From IMG/VR virus record IMGVR_UViG_3300015245_000070, positions 1-26,455 of that record: a stretch of 26,455 nucleotides of DNA; one strand, 5' to 3'. This document shows, in pieces, positions 1 to 8,368 of the stretch (the stretch's first letter is position 1; each line of letters opens with the position of its first letter). Below the pieces are notes generated by a model that was given only the letters and a program-made list of their open reading frames with translations, did no database searches and was not told where the DNA came from. This DNA is from a virus. The position numbers were made by a program, and so were the translations under genes.

Positions 1-685
1 TGTTCTGCACAGCCAACGTTTGAATCACCTGTTTGTGCAGGTTGGTGATGTCTTCTGCGTTCACCGCTTGGAGAATTTTAGAACCGTCTTGACCGGTCCA
101 GCCCTTGCGCGCGGCTTGATAGGCGTTCATCTGCTTGATGTCCGCGATGGACGATGCCACCACATCAGGTGCCGGATTGGCCGCAGCCAAGTTGATCGTG
201 TTGATCTTGTCGGCCTTCCACGTTTGGTCATGGCTGATCTCAAGTTGATCGCCCTCGAACTTGGAAAGCTCCGATATACTTTGAAGTTGCAACGCGGTCG
301 CGCGCTTCGAGTAGATGCGCTTCTGCTCGTCGTTGTCGAGAGCATCCACGTTCTTCGAGATGCGATCCTTCCACCACGCTGCGGTATCCGTGGTCAAGCC
401 TTTGGCATACGCTCCTTGCCGGGTGGTGCGCGCATCCTGCTCGTACTGAATGTAGTCCGCCTTGTCCTGGGCTTCAGTCTTGAAGATCGCGTCAGCATTC
501 TCACGCTGCTGCATGTCGTAGGCGACCGCAGCAAGGCCGGTGCCGGCAACTTGAAGCGACTTGCCGAACGCCATCTGATCGACCGAGCGCGAATCAAGCA
601 GCGCGGGCGATGCGATGCTCTCTACCCGCGCGTTGGGCAGCGGAGCCGGTGTTGCCTGGGGATTGTCGTAGGTAGGAACTTGCAT
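1..685 (-). CDS. Internal virion/ejection protein, N-terminal part (runs off window)
   Basis: An open frame starts at the ATG at 685 (MQVPTYDNPQATPAPLPNAR) and stays open to base 1, giving 228 N-terminal residues of a larger protein. The start lies 2 bases beyond the stop of the 688-1224 gene. The N-terminus is followed by a long, charged, mostly helical stretch rich in Ala, Gln, Lys and Asp, with no signal peptide. Its place after a T7 gp14-like gene fits a T7 gp15/gp16-type internal virion protein that helps eject DNA through the envelope. This is inferred from order and composition. The catalytic or C-terminal part is outside the window. Confidence 0.7.
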   Translation of the reverse strand, partial: MQVPTYDNPQATPAPLPNARVESIASPALLDSRSVDQMAFGKSLQVAGTGLAAVAYDMQQRENADAIFKTEAQDKADYIQYEQDARTTRQGAYAKGLTTDTAAWWKDRISKNVDALDNDEQKRIYSKRATALQLQSISELSKFEGDQLEISHDQTWKADKINTINLAAANPAPDVVASSIADIKQMNAYQAARKGWTGQDGSKILQAVNAEDITNLHKQVIQTLAVQN

Positions 686-687
686 GG

Positions 688-1224
688 CTAGGTGAGCGTT
701 GCGCCGCTCTTACGAATGTTGTACCAGCTCGACGCTACCGAGCCCACTCCGGTGAGCAACGTAGTGGCTGCATCCAGCCCAGGACGTTCCGCGCCCGCTC
801 GGTAGCGCAGGAACCGCGCGTTGTTGCGGTCGTTCGTTGCAGCCACGTCGTAGCCCCACGCTTCCTTGAGCGCATTGTCCTTGATGATCTGCGAATCGCG
901 CTCGCTCATGACTTCGGTGCCTTCGAGGATAGCCATTGGCGATCCGCTTTCCAGGCTCACACCGCTTGCCGCCAAGCCGGCGCGTTGCGTCCCTTCGAGC
1001 TGCCGGGCTTTGAATCGCGCATTCTGCACAGCGACTTCACCGCGGTACTTCGCGTCCGCGGACTTCGCCGTGTCCAATGCCGCATTGGTGTCCGCGGTGT
1101 TGGCTTGGATTTCGTAAGCCGCCTTGTCCGACTTGCCTTTGGTGTACGCGGCAGCGGTAGCCATGAGCGTGCCCGCACCCTGGATACCCAACGCTGCCGG
1201 GCCTAGATCAGATGCGCTGCACAT
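688..1224 (-). CDS. Internal virion protein, T7 gp14-like
   Basis: 178 residues, close to the 196 of T7 gp14. The N-terminus (MCSASDLGPAALG) is followed by a small Gly/Ala-rich hydrophobic stretch, then a long helical region (about residues 28-90) with many Ala, Lys and Gln, then SGVSLESGSPMAILEGTE, a pattern common in podovirus internal virion proteins. It ends with a second weakly hydrophobic segment (TTLLTGVGSVASSWYN). The start overlaps the 3' end of the GNAT gene by 17 bases, and the ejection protein gene follows. The role, inferred from family and context, is a virion-internal protein ejected to help form the DNA channel. Confidence 0.75.
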   Translation of the reverse strand: MCSASDLGPAALGIQGAGTLMATAAAYTKGKSDKAAYEIQANTADTNAALDTAKSADAKYRGEVAVQNARFKARQLEGTQRAGLAASGVSLESGSPMAILEGTEVMSERDSQIIKDNALKEAWGYDVAATNDRNNARFLRYRAGAERPGLDAATTLLTGVGSVASSWYNIRKSGATLT

Positions 1225-1675
1225 ACGTCACTTCCTTTCGCATACCGATACCGTGATCGTAATAGCCAAGAGCGGTGAACATTTTCGCCGTCTTGCCGTT
1301 ATCGATTCCCGCGCTCACACCAAGCTCAAGCATCTTCACCCCGCGCTCGGCGGCTGTAGCTTCGAACGCTCGCACCAGCCGCAAGAATGCGGTGCATCCC
1401 CTGTGCGCCGGGTCCACGAAGATCGCCACATCCGACGCGATCTTGTCGTGGCCCCACAAATGTTCGACCACCACAAAAGCCAGCAAGCCGACGATTGTCT
1501 CATCTTTGCAGGCCACTAAGATACCGTTATTGGCGATCAACCGTTCGATCACCACTGCTGCTTTCTCGATAGAGAAATCCAGCTTCAGAAAGTTTGGCCC
1601 TTCATCACGCATACGCCGCCCGAGCGAGAGCAATTCTTCCGCGTCGGCCGGCGTGGCTAGTCTGATGCTAACCAC
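1208..1675 (-). CDS. GNAT-family N-acetyltransferase
   Basis: 155 residues with a recognisable GNAT fold: beta1-alpha1 at the N-terminus (VSIRLATPADAEELLSLGRR), the central strand pair (NGILVACKDETIVGLLAFVV), the acetyl-CoA strand and loop (DVAIFVDPAHRGCTAFLRLV, where a degenerate Q/RxxGxG/A is seen as RGCTAF), and the C-terminal MLELGVSAG...TAKMFTALGYYDHG. A GTG start at 1675 has GAAGG upstream and overlaps the end of the nozzle gene by 8 bases. Acetyltransferases of this kind often sit among podovirus tail genes. The substrate is unknown. It might modify a virion or host protein, but nothing here shows which. Confidence 0.85.
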   Translation of the reverse strand: MVSIRLATPADAEELLSLGRRMRDEGPNFLKLDFSIEKAAVVIERLIANNGILVACKDETIVGLLAFVVVEHLWGHDKIASDVAIFVDPAHRGCTAFLRLVRAFEATAAERGVKMLELGVSAGIDNGKTAKMFTALGYYDHGIGMRKEVTYVQRI

Positions 1676-4502
1676 CGACTGCCACCTTCAACGACATCGC
1701 CAGCACGGTGAGCGGCAATGGATTCTCTTGGCGAATAGCGATCCCGCCGTCTTGGTTCCAGCTCGGATCGATCTTAATGGGGAACATCCCGCTCACCATG
1801 TTGGGCGGTGAACCCCACGGCTCGGTCGTGCGCTGCTTGACTTCGCGCAGCTTGGTCAAGCTCGGCCCGACCTTGATGGTGGAAGATTGGTAGACGCGCA
1901 GCATCACTTCGTCCACGTTCTTCGTCACGCCTTGACCGGATGCTGCTGCCTCGAATGAAAGCGGCAGCGTTTCGATGTCGCAGTTATAACCGATGCCGAC
2001 AGAGATGACGCTCGCAGCTTGCGGCAAAGCTATCGCCCCGTTGGTGACAACCAATCCCGGTATAACTGCGCCGTCTGCGAGCACCGTAACTGGCACGCCT
2101 TCAAGATGGTAAAGCCCTCCGGTGATGGCCGCGGTCGGCGCTCCGTTGTAGGTGCTGCCGGCATCCACGAAGAACGAAGACGCGAGCGTAGTCAGTTGCC
2201 GCGTGCGCTGACGTTCGAAATACCGCACCGTGCGGCCATTGATGACCCGACGAATGATTGCGTAGAGCACATCCTCCGTGCCCTCGGGTGTGGCGCAGAC
2301 CGATTCGAAGAATCCGGTGGTGTCTCTGTGGAACCACGCGACCACTTGTTGATCGGGCACATAGGTGAGCCCAAGCAGCACACCATCGGAACGCACCGCC
2401 CAGGCGAATGAGTATGGCGCTCGCGTGTACGCCATGCTCTTGATCGTGAACGTGTCGAAAAGATGCGGAGCCATAACCGACAAGTCATTCGATCGGTAGC
2501 TCTGCTGTTGCCAGATAAAGTTCAACTCTCGAACTCGGCATCCCCTATCCTGTGCGTACAACACCGAGCCGCCGACCACGATAGGCGTGACGTTGCTCGC
2601 TCCAACGTAGTCTTCAGGTGTGTACGAAATGTTGGAAGGCGTCACCGGGCCTTGGCCGCTCGAATTCAATTTCCACTCACCGCCCGACGTGAGAAGAATC
2701 AAATCGGTGCTCGGAATGATATGGCGAATAGTGTCTGCGCGACGCGCTTTGAGCTGCACCGAGATGCTATCGTCGGCCAGTCCAGGTATGCGGTACGTCA
2801 AATTGCTTTCAGTTCCCGAGCGCGTGGCGAACACACCCTGCGGTGCATTATTCGAGCCGGCGAACCAGCGACGACCTTGGTAGTAACCGACCGTGCCAGG
2901 GAAATTGTTCGCGGTAGAGATGACATCATTCGAGATGGGCGGCGTGAACGTGGCATCGGGAAGAATGTTGGCATCAACGAAAGTTCCCGCCAGCGAAGAA
3001 GAGCCGATGAAGCCGTACAGCCCATTTGCTTTTTTGTAAATGTTGTAGCGCAGAAACGTAGTGCTCGACGGCAGTGGCGATGGCATCAACCGAATGCTGT
3101 TGCTATGCCCGACAACAGTTAGGTCGTTGTACACACCGACGAGTCGAGCAAGCCCGCTCGTGCCGGCGAACACACCGAAGCCCGTAGTGCCAAGAGCTAC
3201 CCCGGTGTTCTCATCTCGAATAGTGAAGGTGTTCAACGCTGGAACAGTGTTGATGATGCCGAAGTAAGGCTGCGCCGGGAAGCCGGCAATAGTGAAGTTC
3301 TCCAAACACACCGGATCGCCTACGACGAAACCGTGATTCACGTTGGTGGTAAACACGCCAGGACTGGCGTTGGTCATAGCCGTCACCCACCCGGCCAAGC
3401 CTTGCGCAACGCCGATGCCGCCCGCCGCGATAGACGTGGTGTCTATGCTGACAGCAGCATTCAATCGACGCATCGTGAAGGTGGTGGCTAGTGGAACGCT
3501 GTCCACTTGGCCGATGAAGTAGTCAAACCAACCGTTCGCTCCTACCACAGTCACGACAGCGACGATCTGATTCACCACGAATCCGTGCGCGGCAGCAGTA
3601 GTGAACAATGCAGCAACCGCGCTCGTGACGCTATTGATACCGGCTACCGCTCCGGTGGTGGTGTGCATACGCGGACGATACGATTGCGATTCTTCCAGCG
3701 TGCCGTTGAGCGTGAAGGTGATTAGGTATTCTTGCAGCTTGGGCGCGCCGCCACCGCCGACAGTGAACATCAACTGGCTCGCGGAATTCACCGGCACAGC
3801 GATGGGTGCCATGCTGGCAATCGCCAACGTCCAGTTCACCGCGCCAAGCCGCTTCAGCTCTCGCTTGTCGTAGCTCGGATGTGTAATCGTCATCACATCC
3901 GCTGACTGCGTGTAGTGCAAATCTTGCAGGTCCGCTTCTAAGTAAGGGGATGCGATCTCGTACACACGCGCGCCTGTGCCGCCAGCGGTGTACGCACCAT
4001 ACGCCGTCGTGTTGATGTTCGTGCCGTCGAAGTAGGTGAGCTGGTAGGTGTTCGCTGCCGCTCCCGCAACAGTCACGAAGCGCCCGTTCAGTTGCGTCAT
4101 GCCGCCGATGCCGGATAAGAAGATGACTTGTCCATTGGCGTAGCCATGCGCGTTCTGCGTCACCACGCCAGGGTTGGCCTGGGTGATCGCGGTGATCGCA
4201 CCGCCCGCTTCGAGCACGGTGCCTGCTTGCGTGTGGAAACGGATGTACTGATCTCCAAACTCCAACTGATAGGCTTGCGCCGTGTTGAAGATGAACGGGA
4301 TGAGCACCGACTGCTTGGCGCTGTTCTTCGTTTCGAGGATGTACTCGAAGCCTGGGCTGTTGACGACAGGACCGTGCGGCAACACTTCAAAATTGCGGCA
4401 CGTCTTCAGCCCGGTTTGAAACTTGGATAGATCGATGCGCCCGAACAATTCAGGCGTAATCTCACCCGCAGAGAAGGAGCGAGTAAGTGTTGCGACTCTC
4501 AT
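1668..4502 (-). CDS. Tail nozzle protein (tail tubular protein B, T7 gp12-like)
   Basis: 944 residues, against 794 for T7 gp12. The N-terminus (TRSFSAGEITPELFGRIDLS, then KFQTGLKTCRNFEVLPHGPV) is the hallmark start of podovirus tail nozzle/stabilisation proteins. Three similar inserts at about residues 103-178, 289-365 and 373-450 each carry a T-x-A-xPGVVT...HGF/HGY-x-x-G pattern resembling the E1 FCCH-type repeat often detected in phage tail proteins. The C-terminal half has the typical WFAGSNNAPQGVFATRSG and GGEWKLNSSGQGP segments. The ATG overlaps the gatekeeper stop (ATGA at 4499-4502). It forms the distal tail tube. Confidence 0.92.
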   Translation of the reverse strand: MRVATLTRSFSAGEITPELFGRIDLSKFQTGLKTCRNFEVLPHGPVVNSPGFEYILETKNSAKQSVLIPFIFNTAQAYQLEFGDQYIRFHTQAGTVLEAGGAITAITQANPGVVTQNAHGYANGQVIFLSGIGGMTQLNGRFVTVAGAAANTYQLTYFDGTNINTTAYGAYTAGGTGARVYEIASPYLEADLQDLHYTQSADVMTITHPSYDKRELKRLGAVNWTLAIASMAPIAVPVNSASQLMFTVGGGGAPKLQEYLITFTLNGTLEESQSYRPRMHTTTGAVAGINSVTSAVAALFTTAAAHGFVVNQIVAVVTVVGANGWFDYFIGQVDSVPLATTFTMRRLNAAVSIDTTSIAAGGIGVAQGLAGWVTAMTNASPGVFTTNVNHGFVVGDPVCLENFTIAGFPAQPYFGIINTVPALNTFTIRDENTGVALGTTGFGVFAGTSGLARLVGVYNDLTVVGHSNSIRLMPSPLPSSTTFLRYNIYKKANGLYGFIGSSSLAGTFVDANILPDATFTPPISNDVISTANNFPGTVGYYQGRRWFAGSNNAPQGVFATRSGTESNLTYRIPGLADDSISVQLKARRADTIRHIIPSTDLILLTSGGEWKLNSSGQGPVTPSNISYTPEDYVGASNVTPIVVGGSVLYAQDRGCRVRELNFIWQQQSYRSNDLSVMAPHLFDTFTIKSMAYTRAPYSFAWAVRSDGVLLGLTYVPDQQVVAWFHRDTTGFFESVCATPEGTEDVLYAIIRRVINGRTVRYFERQRTRQLTTLASSFFVDAGSTYNGAPTAAITGGLYHLEGVPVTVLADGAVIPGLVVTNGAIALPQAASVISVGIGYNCDIETLPLSFEAAASGQGVTKNVDEVMLRVYQSSTIKVGPSLTKLREVKQRTTEPWGSPPNMVSGMFPIKIDPSWNQDGGIAIRQENPLPLTVLAMSLKVAVGG

Positions 4503-5170
4503 GCGCGAGCTGCTATTGAAGCCGGCGTGGAGTTATTGTACGGATTGGACTGCCGAGCGTTGGCGTCAGACATTTGAGCCCTCGGCAAATCGAACTTCAG
4601 GAACATCTCAAGCTGCTTCTCCGCGACCGCGACACCATCCGTTCCTTTGATGATCGGTCCGGCGAGAAACGATGCGAGATAGCGCGCGAGCGCTTGCACC
4701 ATGAGCGGCGTGAACTTACCGGTGTCGGTCAAGGTTACCCGGTAAATCATCTGCGCTAAGTCGGTGTTCGTGTACACCACTTGGCTGTCGTCGTCAAGCG
4801 ATTCGACAACGAAATCCTGCGAGTTGAGTGTGTCGGTCGCAGCCGGCGTAAGGATGTTCGTGTTGACCGTCGAGAACAGATCGGGTAGCGCGTCGGGCAT
4901 CAAGACCGCAATCGGCTGAATGCACTTGTTTGGAAGCGCGTAAGCAAACGCCCAACCGATCGGTGGTGTGATGGCGAGTTTGGCGAGATTGGCACGGCGC
5001 GTGTTGCAGCGCCAGGGATGTATCTCCAGCAGCGCATCGCGCGCCATCGGGTAGAACCGAGCGCAGTGCATCGCTTGTACGCTGCCATCGGGCGGCGTGA
5101 TCGCCGTGACTACGGCCTCATCACCGAGATGCCCGAGCGCGGTATTGCAGATGTCAACTTCAGACGCCAT
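4499..5170 (-). CDS. Tail gatekeeper/adaptor (tail tubular protein A, T7 gp11-like)
   Basis: 223 residues (T7 gp11 is 196). The N-terminus EVDICNTALGHLGDEAVVTA and the following ARDALLEIHPWRCNTRRANL match the conserved pattern of podovirus head-tail adaptor proteins: a helical start with 'N-x-AL-x-x-LG', then 'R..LL..HPW..A..R..L'. It docks under the portal and carries the nozzle. The ATG at 5170 has a strong GAGGGGAAGCGT leader. The gene lies just after the hairpin terminator at 5191-5214, so the tail genes may have partly separate expression from the head genes. It is translationally coupled to the nozzle gene through ATGA. Confidence 0.92.
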   Translation of the reverse strand: MASEVDICNTALGHLGDEAVVTAITPPDGSVQAMHCARFYPMARDALLEIHPWRCNTRRANLAKLAITPPIGWAFAYALPNKCIQPIAVLMPDALPDLFSTVNTNILTPAATDTLNSQDFVVESLDDDSQVVYTNTDLAQMIYRVTLTDTGKFTPLMVQALARYLASFLAGPIIKGTDGVAVAEKQLEMFLKFDLPRAQMSDANARQSNPYNNSTPASIAARA

Positions 5171-5182
5171 ACGCTTCCCCTC

Positions 5183-5216
5183 TAAACAAAACGGGAGCTG
5201 CTAGCAGCTCCCGTTA
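5183..5216 (-). terminator. Rho-independent terminator, leftward
   Basis: A perfect inverted repeat, ACGGGAGCTGC (5191-5201) / GCAGCTCCCGT (5204-5214) with a 2-base centre, is followed on the minus strand by TTTGTTTA. It lies between the 5241-5474 gene and the tail gatekeeper. The 11-bp GC-rich stem plus T-rich tail fits an intrinsic terminator for the head operon. Because tail genes follow on the same strand, read-through or a promoter within the leader must serve them. Confidence 0.8.
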
Positions 5217-5240
5217 TCCAGCGACCTTGCAGCCGGTGAG

Positions 5241-5474
5241 CTAGGCGAGATCGTCGGCGAGAGCTGGTTGGCCGGCCTTGACCGGTTTGAACCACGTCGG
5301 CGCAATGGTGATCTTCTTTCCGGTTTCCTTGCCGAGAACGTCTTTCTCGTTCTCCACCTTGGCCGTCATGATCGACTCGGGCATCACGAATTCCTCGCCC
5401 GGTTCGCGCAGGGCAGTGCCGTCGAAACCCCGGCCGATTGCCACCACTCGGATCATCTTCACGTCTTTCCCCAT
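5241..5474 (-). CDS. Small conserved phage protein, paralogue of 5501-5713
   Basis: 77 residues. The core RVVAIGRGFDGTALREPGEE, then FVMPESIMTAK, then APTWFKPV aligns residue for residue with the neighbouring 70-residue protein (VVALRRG...YEAGERFVVPESLMTAK...APRWFEPV), so the two are tandem paralogues. This copy has a longer linker (about 14 extra residues) between MTAK and the WF motif. The start has an AAGGAAGCGC leader. Small beta-rich proteins with a 'G-E-x-F-x-V-P-E...WFxPV' pattern are common beside phage capsid genes, but I know of no assigned function. Confidence 0.75.
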   Translation of the reverse strand: MGKDVKMIRVVAIGRGFDGTALREPGEEFVMPESIMTAKVENEKDVLGKETGKKITIAPTWFKPVKAGQPALADDLA

Positions 5475-5500
5475 GCGCTTCCTTTCTTTCCTGGGTTAAA

Positions 5501-5713
5501 CTACTCGGCCGGTTTGGCTTCCTCGACCGGTTTGGCTTCTTCGACCGGTACGGGCTCGAACCAGCGCGGAGCGACAGGATTGCCCTCAGCGTCCTTCTTC
5601 GCGGTCATCAACGATTCGGGCACCACGAACCGCTCACCCGCTTCGTACACCGCTCCGAGATACAGCCCGCGACGCAGCGCCACGACCGCGACCATCTTTT
5701 TTTCTTCCGACAT
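5501..5713 (-). CDS. Small conserved phage protein with repeated acidic-Pro tail
   Basis: 70 residues. Residues about 8-53 form the same small domain as the 5241-5474 protein. The C-terminus is a micro-repeat, PVPVEEAKPVEEAKPAE, encoded by near-identical units of about 18 bases at 5510-5550 that could expand or contract by slippage. The leader AAAGGAAAGATC precedes the ATG at 5713. It lies downstream of the cement protein gene and a hairpin at 5737-5759. The function is unknown. A minor capsid-associated role is suggested only by position. Confidence 0.75.
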   Translation of the reverse strand: MSEEKKMVAVVALRRGLYLGAVYEAGERFVVPESLMTAKKDAEGNPVAPRWFEPVPVEEAKPVEEAKPAE

Positions 5714-5736
5714 GATCTTTCCTTTTCGAGAGTTGA

Positions 5737-5759
5737 GCCGCCAGCACTACGCTGGCGGC
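5737..5759. other. Intergenic hairpin without T tract
   Basis: A perfect 9-bp inverted repeat, GCCGCCAGC (5737-5745) / GCTGGCGGC (5751-5759), with loop ACTAC lies just after the cement protein stop. No T run follows on the minus strand, so it is not a typical terminator. It could stabilise the abundant capsid messenger or act as a weak pause site. This is inference. Confidence 0.55.
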
Positions 5760-5767
5760 ATCGTTGG

Positions 5768-6256
5768 TTACACGTCGATGGTGAAGCCGACCGGGTAGAT
5801 GACGTTGCGCTGCACGTCCGGCGAAATCCATCCGAGAATCGCACCCGCGGTGAACGGGCCGGTGGCAACCGTGTAGCGCAGCCCCAGGAACCGTTTGTAA
5901 TTGTCGTAGGGTAGCGCCACGCGCACGAGCACCGTGTTCTTCAGGATAGCGGCCTTGCCGATGGCAGCGGTCGAGAAGTGGACGACCGGCGAAGACGCAA
6001 GCGTCGCAGCCGAGTCCGATTCGAGCGTGATGGTGAGCGTTGCGGCACCCGCTGCCGCGAAGTCGGCCGAACCGTCCGATTGCACGAACAGAATGGTTTC
6101 GGCGGGATTCACGCCCTCGTCCGCGAGAGCCGGCGATGCCGCCTGTCGCAGATCGATGACGTTGGCCGAGATCGCTGTGGCCGTTACTGCCGAACCGGAC
6201 TTCACACCCGCAGCGGTGGTGGTGCCGTCGAAAGTCGTTTGGAGATCGATGAACAT
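5768..6256 (-). CDS. Bbp16-like capsid cement/decoration protein
   Basis: 162 residues, beta-rich and low in Cys. The pattern FIDLQTTFDG...VIDLRQA, then ETILFVQSDGSADFAAAGAA (compare 'V..D....F'), then LVRVALPYDNYKRFLGLRY and a C-terminal GAILGWISPDVQRN...YPVGFTI matches the Bbp16 family of phage capsid cement proteins as I know it, including the ending 'Y..G.T'. Such proteins sit as trimers on the capsid surface. It is downstream of the major capsid gene, as in BPP-1-like phages. The leader AAAGGGCACACCAA supports the ATG at 6256. Assignment is by pattern only. Confidence 0.78.
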   Translation of the reverse strand: MFIDLQTTFDGTTTAAGVKSGSAVTATAISANVIDLRQAASPALADEGVNPAETILFVQSDGSADFAAAGAATLTITLESDSAATLASSPVVHFSTAAIGKAAILKNTVLVRVALPYDNYKRFLGLRYTVATGPFTAGAILGWISPDVQRNVIYPVGFTIDV

Positions 6257-6295
6257 TTGGTGTGCCCTTTCTGTTTGGGGTTGGCCGCTCGGGAG

Positions 6296-7468
6296 CTACG
6301 ATACGACGGCTTCGGTGGTCAGGATTTGATCCACCGTGCGGATGGGCACGCCGAAGAACTCGGTCTGCTTCTGCACGTAGCCCGGCGACACCGTACCGAA
6401 CTGGTTGGCCGCATCACGGATCGAGAGCGCGGCGTTCGACTTGTCGATGGCGGCGACCGAGAGCATTTCCTTCACGGTGCGCGTTGCGTAGAACACCGGA
6501 GTGCCCATACCCATGAAGGGGATGCGCGCCATTGCGCGGGTCATCAACTTGATGAGCGCGGTGGCTGCGGTCGGCGCTTGCGAACCGGTTTGGCCCACGA
6601 GATCGGACACGTCGATGTTGGCGATGCGAACCACGTAGCGCCAGTCGCGCACCGTCAGGCCGCACTTCCACTGCCAGTGGTCGGCCAGCGCGCGGTAGCG
6701 GTTGTTGTTGGAGTCGAACGCATCGATCAAGCCCAGGTCTTCGTGGTTGAGCCCCGCCTTCGAGCCCTTGGGGAACAGACCGATCACGGTGTTTTTGCCC
6801 CATACCACGAGCCACACGCTCGTGTTGTCCGCGCCGGCACCGCCCGCGCTGATGACGTTCTGACCGTTGACGGCACCCGAGATCGTCGAGAAGCGCGGTG
6901 CCAGCCCCATGAAGCGCTCGGGGTTGACCGCGGTGTTTCCGTAGATCAGCGTTTGCGCCATCGCTTGGTTCATGGCTTCGAGGAACGCCTGGGCTTCCAG
7001 CAGCCGGAAGGATTTGTCGTTGCCGTTCAGCGCAGCCACGTCCTTGTCCAGCTCGGCGCGCGTTTCGAGCATCCCGCAGGCGTCTTCGATCTGCGCTCGC
7101 ACGGTCTTGCTCGGGGGCACGCCCTGATACATCTGCCGCCAGATCGCGGTGGGGAGTCCCGTTCGCACGGTCGTCTTGTGGCCGGTCGGAAGGTTGCCTT
7201 CCATGAACGGCATGTCGAGCAGGATTTCGTTGGTCTGATTCAGCAGCTCCACTACCGTGGCGGTGGAACCGTCCGGGTCGAGAGACTTGGCCCAATCCAG
7301 CAACGTGACCTTGCCGCTCACGCCGATGGTCGCGCCGGTTTGACCGAACATCTGCCGGACGCCGACGACTTGGCCCCCGAGCACCCACGCTGCGAAATAC
7401 GGAACGCCGTAGATCAGCGCGAAGGCGAAGATGAACGGAACCAGTAGGGCAAGGATATGCTGGATCAT
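6296..7468 (-). CDS. Major capsid protein with hydrophobic N-terminal extension
   Basis: 390 residues. From about residue 56 it follows the BPP-1-type (Bbp17-like) HK97-fold capsid protein: TLLDWAKSLDPDGSTATVVE, LNQTNEILLDMPFMEGNLPTG, RTGLPTAIWRQMYQGV, then DKDVAALNGN, MNQAMAQTLIYGN and a C-terminal FFGVPIRTVDQIL. In relatives the protein starts close to the 'LLD.AK..DP' segment. Here a hydrophobic stretch (about residues 4-33, ILALLVPFIFAFALIYG) precedes it. The ATG at 7468 has a strong AGAGGAG leader 8 bases away. Inner starts, including the ATG at 7351, lack a clear one. The extension may be cleaved or may be a fused membrane segment. Confidence 0.92.
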   Translation of the reverse strand: MIQHILALLVPFIFAFALIYGVPYFAAWVLGGQVVGVRQMFGQTGATIGVSGKVTLLDWAKSLDPDGSTATVVELLNQTNEILLDMPFMEGNLPTGHKTTVRTGLPTAIWRQMYQGVPPSKTVRAQIEDACGMLETRAELDKDVAALNGNDKSFRLLEAQAFLEAMNQAMAQTLIYGNTAVNPERFMGLAPRFSTISGAVNGQNVISAGGAGADNTSVWLVVWGKNTVIGLFPKGSKAGLNHEDLGLIDAFDSNNNRYRALADHWQWKCGLTVRDWRYVVRIANIDVSDLVGQTGSQAPTAATALIKLMTRAMARIPFMGMGTPVFYATRTVKEMLSVAAIDKSNAALSIRDAANQFGTVSPGYVQKQTEFFGVPIRTVDQILTTEAVVS

Positions 7469-7495
7469 TTTGGTGCTCCTCTTATGAAAAAAGTT

Positions 7496-8368
7496 TCACG
7501 AATTGGGCCACAACGATTCTTCGGGCGACTTCGGGCCGGTGCGCGCTTCGGTGCCGCCGATGAACTTGTCGTCGGGACCGACGAGCTTGCCGATGCGGTA
7601 AGCCCATCGCACCATCTCGGGATGGTTGCCCATGCCGCTGTCTTTCAGAAACTTCTCCAGCGCGGGCGTGCCGAATAGCTTGAAAGTTTTCTGAGCGATG
7701 GCGGAATTCTCCGCGAACTTGTCGCCGCCGTACTCGGGATCGATAGCTGATTTGGCGATCCACTCGTCGCTTGCCGTGCGGGCAAGACCGAGCACAGACG
7801 CCACGTGGTTCTTGGCGACGACCGGCGCGAGCCGATCCACGATGGCCTGCGCATCTTCCTGAGATAGACCCAGGTCGCGCGCCACGGTTCGGAATTCGGT
7901 GATGACCGGAGCGTCGAGCTGTATGCCCTCGGGCGGTGTGAAGTCCGCGTACTCCTTGGGGGCGAGCGCGCGTCGCGCTTCGAGCTTCGTAGCTTTTTCC
8001 GCTGTTTCCGCGGCGGCTTTGGCAGTCGCCTTGTCGGCGTCTTCCTTGGCACGTGCTTCCGCGGAGAGTCCAGCGCGGCGAGCGCTTTCGGTGGTGGCTG
8101 CTTCCGCCTTCTTGGCAGCGGCGTCCGCGTCGGCTGTTGCTTTTGCGGCAGCGGTAGCATCGGCTGTCGCTTTCGCAGCAGTTTCCGCAGCGGCCTTTGC
8201 CTCGGGCGAATCGGCAGCAGGAGCGACGACGGCAGCGGTCGTCGCAGCAGGGGCGTTCGCTGGTGCAGCGGTTTGTGCAGCGTTGGGCGCTGCGGCTGCG
8301 GCCGGGGCGACGGTTGCGGCGGCGGGTGCTCCCGCGGTCGCTACGCCTGCTGTGCCTTCTTCAGCCAT
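7496..8368 (-). CDS. Capsid scaffolding protein
   Basis: 290 residues immediately upstream of the major capsid gene, the usual place for a scaffold. The first 95 or so residues are low-complexity Ala/Pro/Thr, followed by a helical Ala/Lys/Glu coiled-coil-like stretch (about 95-135). The C-terminal domain has PKEYADFTPPEGIQLDAPVI and FRTVARDLGLSQEDAQAIVD, then SDEWIAKSAIDPEYGG. This 'Y.DF..PEG..LD......F......GLSQ..AQ..VD' pattern is typical of podovirus scaffold or capsid-assembly proteins. It overlaps the Bbp19-like gene by 28 bases. The strong Ala bias gives long shadow frames on the other strand. Confidence 0.85.
   Translation of the reverse strand: MAEEGTAGVATAGAPAAATVAPAAAAAPNAAQTAAPANAPAATTAAVVAPAADSPEAKAAAETAAKATADATAAAKATADADAAAKKAEAATTESARRAGLSAEARAKEDADKATAKAAAETAEKATKLEARRALAPKEYADFTPPEGIQLDAPVITEFRTVARDLGLSQEDAQAIVDRLAPVVAKNHVASVLGLARTASDEWIAKSAIDPEYGGDKFAENSAIAQKTFKLFGTPALEKFLKDSGMGNHPEMVRWAYRIGKLVGPDDKFIGGTEARTGPKSPEESLWPNS

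Noticed and set aside
5978-7447. Long plus-strand frame of 489 residues opposite the capsid genes
   Set aside because: It is a GC-rich shadow of the major capsid and cement genes: Arg/His-rich, no family resemblance, no leader, and the opposite strand encodes clear capsid proteins.
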